DNA from: Pachyseris speciosa
Taxonomy: Eukaryota > Cnidaria > Anthozoa > Scleractinia > Pachyseridae
Assembly: GCA_016490735.1 (NCBI GenBank)
Contig: JAEMWC010001371.1
Coordinates: forward strand, 45,001-109,000
Direction of reading: 5' to 3'
Length of the DNA: 64,000 nucleotides
In this document: piece after piece, positions 52,906 through 64,000 of the stretch
Layout of the letters: the number at the start of each line of letters is the position of its first letter
How positions within the stretch are numbered: position 1 is the first letter of the stretch
The notes under the pieces: generated by a model
The model's input: only the letters and a program-made list of their open reading frames with translations
What the model was told of the DNA's origin: nothing
Database searches by the model: none
Made by a program: the position numbers and the translations under genes

Positions 52906-55900
52906 TATCTGGGTGAGAGCGATTGATGGGTTGATTATCTCAATTACTTTATTTTGTTCTGCTTTATCATACATTTGAGCAGAGCTTCTTTGTTGTTCAA
53001 ACAAGCAATTCACATCAATGACATTTCAGTTTCTTCTTCGCGAAAAAGGTTAAATATCTCTGCCTGCTACGTGATTCATGTCCAGCTTTACAGCCGCCTG
53101 TTATCATCATTACATCTGCTAATCAACAGAAAGAATGCTTCGGAAAGCACTTCAACACAAGGAGAAAGAAAGTGTCATTTGTTTGCTTTATCGCTGATGG
53201 AGGATTCAGTTACAATATTGGGAAGAATTCATGAAGTATACCATCTAATTCTGCCTTGAGGCTCAGAGGAATTAACGTGTCTACAAAAATCCATACCTTA
53301 GCTTACACGACCTCAAGAAGTAAACCATTGACCATTGGTGCGCAGTATATCTGTTTAGAGGGCTCTAACTGCTCCGGACTTTTGAAATTAATTTGAACGA
53401 TATTATTTTTGCAGCATGGTAATCAGATCCCTTTGTTTTTGGAGGGCAAAAATTGACAGAGTGCGAGTTAAAGGCATCTAGAGCTTTTGAAAGGAAATAC
53501 GAAGTACACTACAAACAGAAATTCGGGAATAAAATTCGCTTGCCCGAGATTTCCTGCCGCTAAATATTCAGCCGTACAGAAAAAAACTGAGTATCTTGAA
53601 AAGGTTACAAAATAACACGAGAAAACACAATACACTAAAGAGGTATTTTTGTCAAATTTTCCCTTTGGGCAGCAATGAGGATGCAAGACATTTAAACAAT
53701 GGCGAATTAAGTACAAAGTTAATTTAATCCGACATATCACGTGCCTTAAAAATTTGACAATTTTCATTTTTCAAACAGTTTAATTTGTAAAAACGCCAGT
53801 AATATAAAGGCCAAATTGTAAAAAAATAAATAAATAATGGCAGAAAATTAATACAATGCGAGTATCAAAATATTCCAGACTGAATTCCATAAACGCTCTG
53901 AAAGCTGTTTTAACTAGAATACAGAAAGAACAGCCTTGAAAGTTTTTTTTATTTTTCAATTCAAAACATATTTCTGAGAATTCCACAGAAAATTCTACTC
54001 CTTTGTAATTAAAACCACACTTTAAAATATGTTAAAAACTAACCAAAATTGAAATGTCAAATACTCAAATATGGACGACGATCCTTGCAGTTTTTGGTCA
54101 GTCAGGTCGTTTAGATTCATCTCTCATACATTTTCAAACACAGTTTTGAGAGTCAGAGAGTTTTAAAATGTGTTTTGCACATGTAAGTTTGTTTTCAGAG
54201 TAGAACACAGACGAAGACCTAAAATTTTTAACCAAAACTGTTTGCAAAAGGTATCAACACAAAGTCTAATAGAGTGGAGTGTTCCACATTTGTCAGAAAA
54301 CAGCTGCTTTTCTGAGGAAGGCTAAAGAATTCTTCACTTAATAAATAAAGATTCCTATGTGTTGCAATTACTGCTAAAATAAAGGACTGTGCAGTGAAGC
54401 CAGCTTACTAAAAAATGCACTGTTATCCCCAGTTTTCCTTTTGGACACAAGATCTGCTTTCTCATTCCACAAAAATACTTTTTCAAACATGTAGTAGACT
54501 CAAGACACGGTCCTTAAAATCCCAAGTGATTTGAACCATCCTGCCATCAGAATAAGAAGAACATTTGAAGGGGTGCCTGGAAAAAAAAAAACCCAAGTGG
54601 CTTCTGATCAATTGCTAGATTCTCCTTCCAAACTACCTTATATTCACTTTATTTATTACAATTTATGGCATACAAAAGAAAAAGCGAAGGGATGAAATGC
54701 AAAAGAGTCGGAACTCCATATTGAGGCAGATCACCAATGGTACTAGAATGATAATGATATGGATGTCAAGTCAAAAGTCAGTTAGTGTTTTATTCCGTGC
54801 ACCCCTTCATTTACACGCTAACTAGACTGCTAGCTATCCCTTTCTGAACAAAATTTACACAGTCACACCAAAAGATTGGGTGGCCAGCTGGTAGCTAGGG
54901 CAAATCTAGGCGGGCCAGACTTACAATTAACTAAAGGATATAGATCATCAGTACAACTGGAAAGACATTGAAAAACAATAACGATGGAACTAATAAGAAG
55001 TATATAGTGGTCATACTGCTGGTAGTAATGTAGAGAAAGGATCCACTGAGCATTGCAAGGACTACATGTAAACCAATCAGTACTTATCCAAGAACAAGAC
55101 CTTTCCACAAAAGGACCAATAAAAAATAAATAATAAACTAGAAGTTACTAATAGCAAGTGAGGTGCTGCGAAGCGAGTCATCAAATTATAATTATACTAA
55201 TAATGATGAGAATAACCCACTCTTGAGGAGAATTTTCATTTGACGATCAGAGCTGAGTTCCTTTGTACAACAACGTGAATATAATTATGTCTGGAGCCAG
55301 CCGTTCAATAAACTCACATTAGGCCACCACGTCATCATGATGTCACATCATGGTTATTCCACTGTACATGTACAATAGAATGTGCATCGCCGGAAGCTGG
55401 AAAGTGAGAGAAGGGTAACGCCTTGTGTAACATATACTGTCATGCTCTGAGATCTTTCATTGTATAACAGGCATGTGAGCGATTCTGATAGAACAATGCT
55501 CGAAATGCAACTGCTTGGTTGTTTATTTACCGATTTGCCAATAGCAGGAAAATACTAATTAGGGCAGACATTGTCTGTTGTCTGTTACAAGCTTAACTGT
55601 CAAACAGTTGGTGTTGTATTTCGATTTTACCAACTAATGATCAGTAAGGGATATTTGCATGTTGTAATTCCAGGGTCTTTGAAGGGATGTTACTGAGTGA
55701 TTTCAGAGTCAAGTTTCACTCAATAACATACTCTGAATGTCCCATTGCTGTATCAAGGCGTAAATTACAGCAATATACAGAATCCATCTTTTCAAAATAC
55801 AAAACATTTGTTTCAAAAGATCTCGGTCAAAGTGACATAAAAAAAATGGCAAATTGAATGGCAGAAAGGGCAAGTTTTGTAAAAGGACTAAAGCCTTGTT

Positions 55901-57039
55901 GTCTTGCCCGTCTTATTGCAGACTGAAGTATGACATCATTGGTATATAACAACTGACCAAAGATTACAGGCCCCTTTGATGAATGTTTTTGAGCGTTGAC
56001 TGCTAGGAACATGTGGGCGATCATGTGAGCTGAGCACGCACACATCCGGCAACTGCTGCCACTGATCTGACATACTGCATAAACTCATGATCATTGCCAA
56101 CAAAAAGAATTTGGCTGAAAATTGAGTTCATTGTGGCATTCATAAAGTGCCCAGGCCCCACACGGTCAGTCGAAATTCGTGTTGCTCCTCATCAAGGCTC
56201 ACAGCAATTATGGTAACAGGCCCCCCACTCCAAAGCAAGTGGGAGACACTGATAGATCCTTATTGCGGCAGACCAGAAAACTGCAAATTTCTTGGCTACA
56301 CAGATTTGAGAATCTAACAAGAAAATTGAAAAACAAAAATTCCTAAAGAATGTCTCCTCAGTTTCTAGGTTGTTTCACAGTCTTCAAACTCATCAGCAAG
56401 AAATATCCACAACCATTCGCTAACTCAAAGACAAATGATCTGCAAAGATCAGCTTGAATAAAATACAAAATTACAAACATGAATAAGACCTGCAGTAAAT
56501 TTACTGCAGAGGGCCACCCCACAGCTCATGTACTGTCAAGGTGCAGACTGACGACCACTTTGTCTCATGTTTGCCTAAAATTACATTCTTGTCACATCAC
56601 AACAGACAAACATTGCTACATGGTGCTCATAACTTTTATCTGCTATGAAAATTGATCATGATGTGTCATCCAACTCCACCCAACAAGTTGCCTCTGTTTT
56701 TGGTATCTATCTGGCCTGGCCACAGACTGTCACGGCTAATGCACTTGGTTTGGCCGGCTGAGATCCAATACAAAACCACATAAACATGTATTGCTTTTCA
56801 TATTTTGACTTTGTCACCATAAAATGCTGAAGTATTATGATTTGAGGTGGGAAATAACATCAGCCAGTCACCTGAAGGTGGTTAGGGTGACGAAAAAGAC
56901 AGAGCTGCTACAGAAGGCAGCGTTACTAGGAACAGCAAGACTACTAAGAAAAGTACTTGAGGCCTGAGGCTACTGGTCGTAGCTTGCCCTCGAGCACATA
57001 AACAATGCCAGCAAAAAGACCAAGCTGAGAGACATGAAC
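52906..57039. other. Long stretch without a confident gene
   Basis: AT-rich, probably intergenic or intronic. At about 56030-56270 (minus) two overlapping registers read protein-like (LLWSGGPVTIIAVSLDEEQ; MNSIFSQILFVGNDHEFMQY) with a stop between, possibly a decayed coding fragment of unknown family. Short poly-A runs lie near 54580 and 53822. Confidence 0.3.
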
Positions 57040-57062
57040 AATAATAATAATAATAATAATAA
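57040..57062. repeat. (AAT)n microsatellite
   Basis: About seven units. Confidence 0.9.
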
Positions 57063-57369
57063 TTAAGCCCTGTGGTTTCTCCAAAGCCCACTTTCTCTAG
57101 GGTTTTTTTTTTTAATTTATTCCTTGATATTTTTAAAACAACACATCGTCATGGTAGATTGATCAATATAATTTATGGAATTAACACTTTAGAAAATGAC
57201 TATATTGTGACGTCATTGATGATTTAAACAGTTGGTTTAACAGTTAAGTAATTCATATTGTATAAATTATATGCTTTCTGCTCTCCGTAAATTTCCTTTT
57301 CGTATTTTTTACTTAGATGCAATGGTAATTAAAATAAAACAATGATAAAACTATGAATTATTGTCACTT

Positions 57370-57520
57370 AAAATATTATTCCTTCCTTTTTTTTCTTTTC
57401 TTTTCACTTTAATTTCTTTATCCGCTGGGCCGCCTAGATTAGCAATTGCTATTTTGCAGGCCAGTCTATTGTAAGATCATTTTTTTTACAGAAATAAAGT
57501 TGAAGTTGAAGTTGAACCCT
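57370..57520 (+). mobile_element. CR1-like LINE 3'-end fragment
   Basis: TTTATCCGCTGGGCCGCCTA, GATTAGCAATTGCTATTTTG, then GAAATAAA followed by (GTTGAA)n at about 57494-57516. The order matches the LINE B 3' UTR (CGATTAGCTTTGCTATTTCT, AATAAA, short repeat). No coding part. Confidence 0.65.
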
Positions 57521-58216
57521 AACTTTAAGAAATTTAAGAAGTTTTTTTTTTCTCCTCTTTCTCTGCCTTCACCTTCTTAGTTTTGTATTCATCCTATTTT
57601 GTTTACAAAATCATGCAAATCCAAAGTGGACTTTTGGGTCAGGGAAAGAGGGCACTTGGATTTGAAAGTCACCACGAGGAGTAAATGAAGACCACAAAAC
57701 TGTGTCCCCTTACTACTGTAGAGCAAGAACTAATTACATCTTGACAAAACAAAATCCCATATGAATTGCCTGGTAAAACATAAAAAGAATCAACACAAGC
57801 ATTGCATAATACTCAGATGAGATTGACGTCAATCAGAAATATTGTAATATTTAATAATATCACCCCAGAATTACCTACCAGAATATGACAACCCCCCACC
57901 CACCCACCCAAAAAAATCCCCTTCCCACTCCACCTTCCCAACTTCATTTCCAGAGTTCAGTGGACTTTGATTCATACGCTACAAGGCTCAGTGCTCTAAG
58001 AAAAATTTTTGGGAGCCCAAAACACTTAACCTTTAACATTCAGGGTGCCCAGCATAGTAATTTTGTGCAAAAACTAAGATTTCCTTGTCGGCAGCCCTGC
58101 GCTATAGTGCTAACGTTTCAATATTTATCTGTCAATTAAGACAATATTTAATTTCGGCAATCCTCACTCACCCTTTCAAGACTTTAGTCTATTATTGGAG
58201 CTAACTGAGTCATTCA
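57521..58216. other. No supported feature
   Basis: C-rich tract at 57889-57905; nothing else. Confidence 0.4.
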
Positions 58217-58455
58217 GGGCCCGGTTGTTCAAAAGCCAATTAACCCTAATCCAAGATTAAGAATTAACCAAGGAGTTTACTTCTCTATCCACAAACATTG
58301 TTCAACACTGATATTCTCCAGAATTTTAGATTAGAGGACTTCAATACTGAAAAGCAAAAAGCACCAAAAGAAACTTTCATCCAAAACTTAAAAACTGCAA
58401 CCAAAGTTTACACTAATATTGGATTAAGTTAATCAGCTTTCGAACAACCGGGCCC
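58217..58455. mobile_element. MITE with GGGCCCGGTTGTTC ends
   Basis: The 239-bp element begins GGGCCCGGTTGTTCAAAAGC and ends GCTTTCGAACAACCGGGCCC, a 20-bp inverted repeat with one mismatch. The inner part also has inverted TTAACCCTAATCCAAGATTA and TATTGGATTAAGTTAA-like phrases. No transposase. Confidence 0.88.
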
Positions 58456-59522
58456 AGGTCAATGCCTTGGGTGTGTCTCGATTGAATCTGCTCAACTGTG
58501 CATTAATGAAGATTACCCATCTGATTAGAGGAAATTGTCATTCCTGCTTACAAATGTGGCGAGACGCTAATAAAGGAAATGGTTTTAACCTATAATACCT
58601 AAAAGTGATTGACAAGATAAATCAGATGCATTTGTCACTTCACCATAAAAATGTGAACACATTTTCTTTCTTGTCAGTCGCCTGTACTTGGACTAGCTGA
58701 AGCAAACACCACATTCCACAACTAGAAGTAAGTGACCTTTGATCTAGTTGCATGCATGTGGATTTAAACCATTCCAGGTTCACTGATGTTTAGACATACA
58801 CAATGCTCCCTTTCTTATTTGTGTCTAACAAGCCACTCCTTACTATAGGCAGCCACCCTGGTATATAAAACCATTTCTTTTTGTTATCACTTCATGCCAT
58901 CTTGTTTGAATAACTGTTTGTCAAACACTGATTTCATCTGTGTAATCATCATCCTCTACACACAGCACACACCACCTTTTGATTCCAAATGTAATTTGCT
59001 TATGAGAAATTCTATTATTCTTGTTCTTTCAGTGTCCTTTTTCACTGACCATTCAAAAAATACTCCTTATAGTACCCAACAATGATCCAAACAAAGACAG
59101 TACAAAAGCTACATGTGTGAAACAAAAAACACTCAAGAATTCCAACTAGAATTTAGAAGTGAGAACCACTTCACACAACAGTGAGCTGCACTACAGGAAA
59201 GCACATACACCTAAGAAGCTAGCATTAACAGAAATGGTCAGTTACACTCAAAAATTGCATCCACATGATACAAAGTAATCAAACATTTTTTCATGCAAGC
59301 ATGCAGGAAACCTCCAGTCAGTACTGTTGAAACCTCCAGTACCGTTGAATGAGTGGCAGTCCAGTAGGTCTAAAAACGAAAAAGTTATCTCTATACACAC
59401 AGCAGCCTTTTCTTGATTGCCATTTAGTTGTTTCTTTTTCTCATAAAATAATAGTGGCTCTTATTAAGGAATCTTTGAGTTACAACAGTGACTTTCCCCA
59501 CGCCTATCAAGTTATTAAGTAC
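58456..59522. other. No supported feature
   Basis: Probably intron of the gene whose exon lies at 59523-59680. Confidence 0.35.
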
Positions 59523-59680
59523 CTTGTTATTTTTAGCTTCCTGCAACTGCTCTCTGAGAACAGCAACTGGGTCTTTCATTTCCATGGCCTCCAGCACACC
59601 ACTATTCTCATTAACCAGTTGTATTCTGGCCTTTGCTCATCTCTCTGTTCTTCTCTTGTTTTTTCAAAGCTGCAAGCAGT
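59523..59680 (-). CDS. Coiled-coil exon resembling RRBP1/kinectin, with an apparent 1-base frameshift
   Basis: Between a tgttttctag acceptor and an AAG|gtactt donor, the first part reads LLAALKKQEKNREMSK. One base later in register the rest reads ARIQLVNENSGVLEAMEMKD and then PVAVLREQLQEAKNNK to the donor. DPVAVLREQLQE matches the DPVAxLxxQLxE phrase at the start of the coiled coil of ribosome-binding protein 1 and kinectin, as I recall it. The shift falls at AGCAAAGGCC, where one A too many would explain it. It may be a sequence error, an allele or a decayed exon. Neighbouring exons were not found. Confidence 0.5.
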
Positions 59681-59932
59681 CTAGAAAACAAGACAGACAT
59701 TGTAAGCACGATCGATCCTCTTATCTTACTTGCTTGTGGTTATTCCTTTACAATTGCGCTTGTCCTAACCAATGGTCATATCCAGTTCTTTCAATTTGTA
59801 TCCCCCCCATGGAGCGTTAAAGATAGTATTATGTTTACTGCAGGAACAAGTTACGGAAGAATTCTTAGTTTACTGGCTCAGTAGATAGCGTCTCTAGCAA
59901 TCATCTTGAGTCTATTTTTTAGGTTAGCCTGT
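59681..59932. other. No supported feature
   Basis: Open frames on the plus strand overlap the minus-strand exon and are shadows. Confidence 0.4.
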
Positions 59933-60380
59933 GATCAGTTTTATCAGGTTCATGTCCTGAGATCCTCGTCCTGTCTGGAACACTGCCCGAGGAGTTCAAG
60001 GTAGTAGTTTGTTTCTGCAATTAATGACAGGCTTGAGTTTACATTTGGATAAACTTTGATAGTTTTCTATGGCAAAAAGCCATGAAGTGAATTTTCCCGT
60101 CAGATTTTTTTAATAAAACAGCAGACGATTAAGTCCAACACAAAACACAAAAAATGAAGGAGGCATTTGGAATTTCTTTAAATTACCAAAAATAACAAAA
60201 AAAAATAGAAAATCCAATTTTTTTAAGAGGCGGCAACCTATTATCCTCTTCCTCAGTAGGACATGTGAGGCACACAAACCAATCTGGATTTCCGGTGGAA
60301 GGTCTTTTTAATTAGAAATAGCAACAGGTGATCCTAGATGTAGAGGACTTATAAAATTTCTTCAATGGAGATTGACTCAC

Positions 60381-61178
60381 ACAGATTGAAATCCAATTAT
60401 GCAAGACAGCTTAATGTCAGTGATAATACTTTAATTTGTGCATAGCGACACAAGCCAACAAAGACTGTTGGTTAAGGCATTTTAAGATTTTTATTATATG
60501 AAGGTCAAAGAAAAAAACCTCAAAACAAACAAAAACTAACAAAAAACAAATCAAACACAACTTAAAAACTGTCAAACAAATAGCCTGACTTTAAATAATT
60601 AACATATGTTAGGTCATATCCACAAGTCCATTGACAAGACCCTTTTTTGTTAAAAAGTATGTATATTGTATGATGTTAAATAATATAACCAAAAAAAAGC
60701 ATTCACTAACCCAATGTCATTAGCCAAGGTTATCAAATGAAGGGAAAATAGTTCAAAACATCCATTTATCTTTTCTTACACAGATTGAAATTCAATTATG
60801 CAAGACAGCTTAATGTCAGTGATAATACTTAAATTTGTGCATAGCAACACAAGCCAACAAAGACTGTTGGTTAAGGCATTTTAAGATTTTTATTATATGA
60901 AGGTCAAAGAAAAAAACCTCAAAACAAACAAAAACTAACAAAAAACAAATCAAACACAACTTAAAAACTGTCAAACAAATAGCCTGACTTTAAATAATTA
61001 ACATATGTTAGGTCATATCCACAAGTCCATTGACAAGACCCTTTTTTGTTAAAAAGTATGTATATTGTATGATGTTAAATAATATAACCAAAAAAAAAGC
61101 ATTCACTAACCCAATGTCATTAGCCAAGGTTATCAAATGAAGGGAAAATAGTTCAAAACATCCATTTATCTTTTCTTA
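60381..61178. repeat. 399-bp tandem duplication inside copy 1
   Basis: ACAGATTGAAATCCAATTAT at 60381 and ACAGATTGAAATTCAATTAT at 60780 begin two nearly identical 399-bp units. The second large copy has only one unit. Confidence 0.9.
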
Positions 61179-61689
61179 TTTATCATATCAGACTGTCTAA
61201 AGTTCAACAGCTTCCTAATTTTTTTAATTATTGAAATGCCACATGTCAAAATTTTGATATGAAAAGGTTCTGTAACCATATTCCTAGGGCTTTGAGGGCT
61301 TTTCCATGGAGAGAGCAGGGTGTTAACACTTTCAGAGAACAGACAATTGTATAAACTAAACAAGTGTGACAAACTTCGCAAAAATTAGATTTCTATAATG
61401 TTCTATATATTGCTAATAATTTTTTTTGATCATTTTAAACATTTCAACAGTCACTTCAATTCTGAACACTAATCCAGTGGATAACAGAGAGAAAGAGATA
61501 AATTTCCAGCAGTGGGCTTACCCTGGCCCACTGTCAAGAGAGGGGGGCTAAACAACAGAGGGCGGGGCATCAAATAAAAGAGCTTTTAGGAAGCTTGTTG
61601 CACTACCAAGTTTAGGATATGACATACCCTACATGTAGTTCCTCAGGGGGAGGGGGCAGGGGGACAGGATAGTCAAGACCACTGATAAA

Positions 61690-62105
61690 TAATGGGCCAT
61701 GTTCTAAATGAGTAAGGGCCTGGGAACGAATCCAAACTTCATTGAAAATCAATGAAATTGAACTAAATCGATTCTCACATGAAAGGGTGTCTCAAAATAA
61801 GCAGTTTCAGCAAGCTTTGAGTATGTTTGTTTGAAAAGTTGCCAAATAACATGCATTTAAAACTTACAAAAATCCCATACAAATGTCTCTATTTCGGAAC
61901 GAGTGTCCCTCCAAACCATACAAAGTCTCTAATTTTCACAATTCTCAAACACATTTTTTTCAGCTCCAATTCAACTGAACAGCATCAAAGTTGGTTAGGT
62001 GACCATATTTGAGATGCTCTTTCATGCAGTGGAAACAATTTTTTCCAATCGATAAATTTTAAAACCTCATTCCCAGGCCTTTACTCATTTAGAACATTAG
62101 GCCCA
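61690..62105. mobile_element. MITE-like element inside the duplication
   Basis: AATGGGCCATGTTCTAAATG...AAGGGCCTGGGAA and CCCAGGCCTTTACTCATTTA...GGCCCATT are inverted ends about 40 bp long. A second copy is carried by the other duplicate at about 63496-63905. Confidence 0.7.
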
Positions 62106-62108
62106 TTG

Positions 62109-63908
62109 GATCAGTTTTATCAGGTTCATGTCCTGAGACCCTCGTCCTGTCTGGAACACTGCCCGAGGAGTTCAAGGTAGTAGTTTGTTTCTGCAATTAA
62201 TGACAGGCTTGAGTTTACATTTGGATAAACTTTGATAGTTTTCTATGGCAAAAAGCCATGAAGTGAATTTTCCAGTCAGATTTTTTTAATAAAACAGCAG
62301 ACGATTAAGTCCAACACAAAACACAAAAAATGAAGGAGGCGTTTGGAATTTCTTTAAATTAATTACCAAAAATAACAAAAAAAAAATAGAAAATCCAATT
62401 TTTTTAAGTTGCGGCAACCTATTATTCTCTTGCTCAGTAGGACATGTGAGGCACACAAACCAATCTGGATTTCCGGTGGAAGGTCTTTTTAATTAGAAAT
62501 AGCAACAGGTGATCCTAGATGTAGAGGACTTATAAAATTTCTTCAATGGAGATTGACTCACACAGATTGAAATCCAATTATGCAAGACAGCTTAATGTCA
62601 GTGATAATACTTTAATTTGTGCATAGCGACACAAGCCAACAAAGACTGTTGGTTAAGGCATTTTAAGATTTTTATTATATGAAGGTCAAAGAAAAAAACC
62701 CAAAACAAACAAAAACTAAGAAAAAACAAATCAAACACAAATTAAAAACTGTCAAACAAAGAGCCTGACTTTAAATAATTAACATATGTTAGGTCATGTC
62801 CACAAGTCCATTGACAAGACCCTTTTTTGTTAAAAAGTATGTATATTGTATATGATGTTAAATAATATAACCAAAAAAAAGCATTCACTAACCCAATGTC
62901 ATTAGCCAAGGTTATCAAATGAAGGGAAAATAGTTCAAAACATCCATTTATCTTTTCTTATTTATCATATCAGACTGTCTAAAGTTCAACAGCTTCCTAA
63001 TTTTTTTAATTGAAATGCCACATGTTGCATTTTTTTGCTGTCTAGAGATCAAAATTTTGATATGAAAAGGTTCTGTAACTATATTCTTAGGGCTTTGAGG
63101 GCTTTTCCATGGAGAGCAGGGTGTTAACACTTTCAGAGAACAGACAATTGTATAAACTAAACAAGTGTGACAAACTTGGCAAAAATTAGATTTCTATAAT
63201 GTTCTATATATTTCTGATATTTTTTTTTGATCATTTTAAACATTTCAACAGTCACTTCAATTCTGAACACTAATCCAGTGGATAACAGAGAGAAAGAGAT
63301 AAATTTCCAGCAGTGGGCTTACCCTGGCCCACTGTCAAGAGAGGGGGACTAAACAGCAGAGGGCAGCACATCATATAAAAGAGCTTTTAGGAAGCTTGTT
63401 GCACTACCAAGTTTAGGATATGACATCACCCTACATGTAGTTCCTCAGGGGGAGGGGGCAGGGGGACAGGATAGTCAAGACCACTGATAAATAATGGGCC
63501 ATGTTCTAAATGAGTAAGGGCCTGGGAACGAATCCAAACTTCATTGAAAATCAATGAAATTGAACTAAATCGATTCTCACATGAAAGGGTGTCTCAAAAT
63601 AAGCAGTTTCAGCAAGTTTGAGTATGTTTGGTTGAAAAGTTGCCAAATAACATGCATTTAAAACTTACAAAAATCCCATACAAATGTCTCTATTTCAGGA
63701 CGATGTGTCCCTCCAAACCATACAAAGTCCCTAATTTTCACAATTCTCAAACACATTTTTTTCAGCTCCAATTCAACTGAACAGCATCAAAGTTGGTTAG
63801 GTGACCACATTTGAGATGATCTTTCATACAATGGAACAATTTTTTCCAATCGCTAAATTTTAAAACCTCATTCCCAGGCCCTTACCATTTAGAACAAGGC
63901 CCATTAGG
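62109..63908. repeat. Tandem segmental duplication, copy 2 (about 1800 bp)
   Basis: Follows copy 1 directly and ends with the MITE-like element near 63905. Small indels (for example an ATTGAAATGCC region with an extra TTGCATTTTTTTGCTGTCTA) separate it from copy 1. Beyond 63908 the sequence is unique to the window edge. Confidence 0.9.
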
Positions 63909-64000
63909 TACTGAGCATTCAAAGTCTGGTGACACCATATGATATGGGCCACACTGCCATTGGTTTCCATTGGTATATTTGATATGTTGTGAGTTGTGTG

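Larger units (their letters stand above)
59933..62108. repeat. Tandem segmental duplication, copy 1 (2176 bp)
   Basis: GATCAGTTTTATCAGGTTCA at 59933 recurs at 62109 and the following sequence stays over 95% alike by eye. Copy 1 is about 400 bp longer because of the internal duplication at 60381-61178. Short minus-strand frames (61166-61381 and its twin 62948-63130) are repeated with the segment and carry no domain. Confidence 0.9.

Noticed and set aside
59480..59884. Plus-strand frames of 83-111 codons
   Set aside because: Antisense shadows of the coiled-coil exon and flanking sequence.
61166..61381. Minus-strand frame conserved in both large duplicates (with 62948-63130)
   Set aside because: Conservation is explained by the recent duplication; no domain or splice signals.

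Overview
The window looks like nuclear DNA of a marine invertebrate, most likely an anthozoan and probably a stony coral. That assignment is inference: there is no ribosomal or mitochondrial marker. It rests on AT-rich, intron-rich DNA with short GT-AG exons, tRNA-headed SINEs, CR1/jockey-like LINEs with PHD fingers, a Penelope-like element, many MITEs, and repeats of kinds common in coral genomes.

Host genes are few and partial. At the left edge (309-3000, + strand) three exons join in phase and encode four EGF repeats with identical cysteine spacing, of the WIF1/VWDE type. At 27558-28549 (- strand) two exons encode a charged helical tail resembling the C-terminus of eIF2A or PYM1; one carries an in-frame TGA. 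At 59523-59680 (- strand) one coiled-coil exon resembles RRBP1/kinectin but needs a 1-base frame change.

Most of the window is mobile DNA. LINE A (about 10.9-14.68 kb) has one intact frame with a 2A-like motif, PHD finger, endonuclease and reverse transcriptase. It abuts LINE B (14.68-19.17 kb), which has an intact ORF1 and an ORF2 broken by a single TGA. Other LINE pieces lie at 5.9-6.4, 7.7-8.4, 29.7, 33.1, 45.35-47.17 and 57.4 kb. SINEs lie at 1.3, 28.0, 28.7 and 38.1 kb. A 446-bp MITE family has two full copies (46272-46717 and 50212-50657), both with 6-bp target duplications; one interrupts the 45-47 kb LINE.

The most striking feature is at 20251-23328: a tandem array with an exact 257-bp period and 12 hammerhead ribozyme sites on the minus strand. 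It is flanked by a perfect 15-bp target-site duplication and closed by an inverted partial copy. This is the architecture expected of a retrozyme, a non-autonomous circular-RNA retroelement. Half of the sites have the catalytic GAAA changed to TCAT, which turns the ribozyme hairpin into a perfect palindrome. A truncated monomer lies at 8434-8613. A Penelope-like GIY-YIG endonuclease fragment (36975-37385) carries its own hammerhead at 37464-37538, so a plausible relative of the mobilising machinery is in the same window. Two more hammerhead-like relics lie at 10660-10696 and 26841-27019.

The right end (59933-63908) is a 1.8-2.2 kb tandem duplication with a further 399-bp duplication inside its first copy. 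All intervals longer than about 300 bases without an assigned feature are listed as such.
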